Below the pieces are notes generated by a model. The model was not told the DNA's origin, did not search any database, and saw only the letters and a list, made by a program, of their open reading frames with translations. A program made the position numbers and the translations under genes. A stretch of 64,000 nucleotides of DNA from Blasia pusilla (taxonomy: Eukaryota; Marchantiophyta; Marchantiopsida; Blasiales), in the NCBI GenBank assembly GCA_050084515.1, contig CM114271.1, positions 29,884,001 to 29,948,000 on the forward strand, read 5' to 3'. Numbering within the stretch: position 1 is the stretch's first letter; each line of letters begins with the position of its first letter. Positions 60,542 through 64,000 of this stretch are shown here, in pieces.

Positions 60542-63069
60542 CTAACGCACGTGCTTTTCTTGCATCCATCTGAAGTCACGCAATGCTTCTTGCGCATGTT
60601 CTAGATCCGCCTCTGCAATCCAAGTCGCCTCTTTCACATGATAGCCTTTCCACTTGACCAAGTACTCGTACTTGGTGGCCCTACGTCTGGAACGCAGAAT
60701 AGTCTCAACCTCAAACTCTGGTTCCTCATTTCTGATGACCGGTTGTGGTCTCAACATCCTCCTTCGCTCCGACGACATTGTCTTGAAGATACTTCTTCAA
60801 TAATGACACATGGAAAGTCGGGTGAATCTTGAACTCGTTTGGCGGCTCCAACGTGTACACATCCTCAAACGGCCTTGCCTTGATCACATACGGTCCAAAG
60901 ATACTTGGTGACAATTTATGACAATTCTTTCGGAAGAGTGAGATTCTTAACACTCAACCACACTTGTTCCCCAACTTGGAAACTCACATGGCGCCGACTT
61001 TTGTTAGCATGCTTTACGTACCTTAGTTGAGCCTTGGCGAGACTTTCTCTCGCTTCGCTCTTGTCGTTCTGCATTTCCACTAACAAACATTCCGCCGTTG
61101 CTTGACGAGTGTGTGTCGATGTATTGCCCTTCGAAAAAGAGCTAAGTCAAGAGGCCCTTCGGTTCTCTTTGATACGCCAGAAGAAACGGAGATTCTCCGG
61201 TTGCAGAATGCTTAGTCGAGTTGTAACAATACTCAGCCATACTTAACCACTTGGCCCAATCTCTTTGGTCCGCACTCACGTAATTCCGTAAGTATTGGTT
61301 TACGATCGAGTTTACTTTTTCCGTTTGCCCATCCGTTTGAGGATGGAAGGCCGTACTAAAGCTGAGTTTGGTCCGGAACCTCCTGAATAGATGTTTCCAA
61401 AAGGCCTCGTAAACCGGATCCCGATCGGACACAATGCTCCTAGGCAATCCGTGCAAGACGCCACCAACCATCCAGGAATAGTCGGAAGTCGTAGGCCGTC
61501 GCAGACTCTCTCGTCGGCACAAACCTCCCCAACTTGCTAAACCGATCAACTATCACAAGTATAGCGTTGTATCCCTCAGATTCTGGAAGACTCGTAATGA
61601 AATCCATGCTAATGCTTTGCAAGGGTCCCTCCGGGATTGGCAAAGGATGAAGTAAACCTTGTTTCTTCGCATAAGACACGCGTTCGGCGGAGTCACGCAT
61701 GTTTTCACATATTGAGCAACATCTTCCTTCATGTTGGGCCAGAAGAACCTCTTAGACAAAACATCAAGAGTGGATTTCTCCCCTTTGTGTCCCGCCAAAG
61801 GTCCATCATGACATTCCACAAACACCTTGGTCCGTAGCTTGCCTTGGCCTACATAGATCCTGCTCTGCTTAAACCTTAGCAAGCCGTGTCTCAAACTCAG
61901 ATTGGCCACCTTCTCGCCCGCTTTAACTTCCCAAGGTACTCCTCGCTTGCTCATCCTTCATGTATCCTTCACGAATCCTTCTTTCGATTCTGTTTCATTA
62001 GGGAACATTGCTCTCAACACTTGTGTCGTCGATGGCATGTGTTCATCCCTGCGACTTAACGCATCTGGAATGACATTGTCCTTCCCCGGCTTGTGGATTA
62101 GCTCCACATTCATCAACGCCAAGGTATCATGCCACCGAAGTTGTTTTGGCGTCACGCGATCCTGGGTCTCAAAATACTTGAGCGATATGTTATCGGTGAA
62201 TACTCGAGTCCTGTGAAGTCCCAAATAGTGACGCCACTTCCTCAAGCAATGAACCACCGCAAACAACTCTTTCTCATGAGTAGGCCATCTCCTTTCGGTG
62301 TCGGTCAGCTTCTTGCTTTCGTATGCTCAGTCTCCTTTTGCACCAACATTCTTGCAATCGCGAAATCGCTAGCATCCGTGTGCACCTCGAACAATTTGTT
62401 CAAACTCCGGCGTTTAAGGCGGTTCTGCGAGAGGATCTCTTTGACTCGATTGAACGCTTTATCCACTTCCTCGGTCCATGTAGTATTGGAAAACTTTGCG
62501 GTCCAATCCGTGAGAGGTTTCATTATGCCCGAAAAATTCTTCACGTATGTCCGTAAAAGCGACGGACTCGATGAACCTTCATCATCCCTTCACCGTGGAA
62601 GGCGGTTCCCATTCGCAATCGCGCTCACCTTTTCCATGTCTGGACTCACTCCATTTGCACTGACCACATGTCCCAAGAACTTGATCTTCGTCAAACCGAA
62701 CTCACTCTTATCCGCATTCGCATACAGCTTGTTCGCCCTAAGTTTCTCAAACACCGTCTTCAAATGTCGAGCGTGCTCCTCTAGTGTTTTCGAATAGATG
62801 AGTATGTCATCTATATAGATGATCACAAACTCATCCGTCTCCTTGTGAAAGATGGAGTTCATCAAAGTGGTAAACGTCGGAGGCGCATTACAAAGACCGA
62901 AGGCATTACTACAAACTCGAACGAACCGTATCTCGCCCTCTGAGCGGTCTTCTCTACATCCGCCGGCAATCCGAATCGATAATATCCTGATTTCAGGTCA
63001 ATCCGGCTGAAATACTTGGCACCCGACAATCGATCAAAGAGGTCATCCATCCTCGGTAGAGGAATAGGT
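60542..63069 (-). pseudogene. Gypsy pol second half (RT, RNase H, integrase, chromodomain)
   Basis: Minus strand from 63069: it begins P-I-P-L-P-R then [22 protein letters not shown], with the active site YIDD near 62807-62818. RNase H-type segments follow (FEVHTDASDFAIA; FAVVHCLRKWRHYLG). The integrase has its zinc module (ECHDGPLAGHKG), SMDFITSLP, VSDRDP and HPQTDGQTE. The chromodomain (YEYLVKWKGYHVKEATWI) ends at a stop at 60542-60544. Single-base frameshifts occur near 62900 (after VVMP), 62590, 61690 (a loss at CVTC) and 61140-60950. Chromodomain and integrase match the fragment at 1-1566. Confidence 0.88.
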
Positions 63070-63341
63070 TGGGAAGAGCCAAAAGGCTCAAACCCTAAAA
63101 ATAGCCCTTCCCTTGGTAACCTGCGCGCACAGGTTACCAGGGGCAGGTGACCTGGTCAACAAGTCACCCGACTGTAAAAGACCTCAACATGAAAGTTGTC
63201 AGAAACAACGTTCCTGACGCAATGGACCTATCCTCAACCTCATCCGACACTATGGGACAAAGTTACACTCAAGATAGTCCGCTGGCTCCTACGCCCTATC
63301 CACGATAGATCTCGGCCTATCGGCTACTCAGATGTGACAGT
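63070..63341 (-). repeat. Repeat X split copy, left segment
   Basis: Minus strand matches X from the start to ggctcttcccaa, including dyads at 63115-63138 and 63146-63168. It ends exactly where the inverted gypsy pol begins. Confidence 0.82.
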
Positions 63342-63477
63342 TGTCGTGCGCATACATATCGCTACACAACATACATCGCTCATCACATCTACACCACACA
63401 ACACTGATCTTCCCCACACACGGGTCGATCCACACATGTACAAAAATCAACTCATACATATATATGGAGATCACTCA
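63342..63477 (-). mobile_element. 136-bp LTR of a PHD-finger retroelement, right copy
   Basis: Minus strand: TGAGTGATCTCC...GCACGACA, 136 bases, matching 55335-55470. It lies just downstream of the minus-strand coding end at 63530-64000 and a G-rich tract (gggggg near 63480-63490), so it is probably the 3' LTR of that element. Confidence 0.72.
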
Positions 63478-63527
63478 ACCGCCCCCCTAGCTGGCAGTTG
63501 GATCCCCCCAACTCCAGATAGAAAATA

Positions 63528-64000
63528 TCACATCTCTCTGACATGACCTACTACCCTATACACATCTCGGACACATCCATCGTCCCGTGGGAACCACATC
63601 AAGAGGGGGGGGGTCAGACATGACATATGCCACCCTCGAGAACAACCATCATATACCAACATGGTGGCTGCACCCCTCGCAGATCCGCACGACATACACC
63701 TCAAGCATGCAAGTACTACAGCCAAGCTCGGATCCACCGTCCCATCTACGTTCGGAAGATGACATGGCGCACAATTGCGCACATGATCCTTCCAAACCAT
63801 ACCATCACGTCCCTCCAACATGAGGACTCCGGTCGGTAATACCTCGCGTAGGATCGTACGCCCTGCAGTGACATCTAGCGTCGTGGGTTCCGCCTGCTGT
63901 AAATACACGTAATCTCCAGGATGAAACCTCCTAATCCCTGGACGATAACCTCCTCCACGAATGGTTGCGTACCTCAATGTATCTCTATGCTGGGCAATAG
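63528..64000 (-). pseudogene. Retroelement integrase tail fused to a PHD-type zinc finger
   Basis: The frame is open to the window edge. Minus strand from about 63999: an integrase C-terminal segment (HRDTLRYATIRGGGYRPG, FHPGDYVYLQQ), then a linker, then a PHD-like finger near residues 94-120 of the visible frame (C-M-S-C, MLVYDGC, GWHMSC, LTPP). The third ligand Cys is Tyr (TAT). After a run of nine C (63605-63613) the last ligand pair is found only in another frame, where W-x-C-x2-C and a stop follow near 63555-63578. So the finger was once complete, and this copy has a frameshift. PHD fingers read histone H3 tails. A role in target choice is inference. Confidence 0.72.

Larger units (their letters stand above)
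55593..63069 (+). mobile_element. Chromodomain gypsy element split by an internal inversion
   Basis: 5' LTR, primer site, gag, protease and the start of reverse transcriptase run on the plus strand to about 58740. The rest of pol, the 3' untranslated part and the 3' LTR are present but inverted (58831-63069). The two LTRs are very similar (1031 and 1019 bases). Matching CCCT duplications flank the outer LTR ends (55589-55592; and, inverted, 58827-58830). The element is young but carries frameshifts. Confidence 0.9.

Overview
This is a land-plant nuclear window: one intron-rich gene for a plant NADPH oxidase (RBOH) lies in transposon-derived DNA. The element set (chromodomain Ty3/gypsy, CACTA, hAT, L1-like LINE, foldback elements) and the long AT-rich spacers fit a repeat-rich plant genome. 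I cannot name the species. No bacterial-type genes, rRNA, tRNA or CRISPR array were recognised.

Layout. 1-1770: truncated 3' part of a chromodomain gypsy element. 1771-6090: AT-rich spacer. 6091-15450: decayed CACTA element (TNPD-like then TNPA-like remnants). 15450-18030: repeats, including a minus-strand LINE 3' end fused to an (AG)n tract. 18030-26060: an island visibly richer in G+C and CG dinucleotides, holding the RBOH gene (minus strand, 14 exons, reconstructed as an uninterrupted 1028-residue frame). 26060-33750: AT-rich spacer with a foldback element and a decayed gypsy LTR. 33760-34960: degenerate satellite with a perfect 51-bp inverted repeat. 36060-37704: hAT transposase remnant. 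39480-40970: a GCCCACA-rich repeat and a deleted LINE copy. 42190-47676: a near full-length dead LINE with tandem 5' monomers and a (TC)n(CA)n tail. 47675-54830: duplications and spacer. 54830-64000: a nest of young elements.

The right-hand nest is the most informative part. A chromodomain gypsy element inserted into a ~480-bp repeat (called X here), making a CCCT target duplication. Later a ~4.3-kb inversion (58741-63069) with one breakpoint in the reverse transcriptase and the other in X flipped the second half of pol and the 3' LTR. Both junctions are reciprocal and can be read at base level. X lies between two 136-bp direct repeats that look like LTRs of a different element. That element's coding end, at the right edge of the window, joins an integrase tail to a PHD-type zinc finger, in the place where the gypsy family here carries a chromodomain.

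Apart from RBOH, every coding region I recognise belongs to a mobile element, and all carry stops, frameshifts or deletions. The RBOH protein should sit in the plasma membrane and make superoxide under calcium control.
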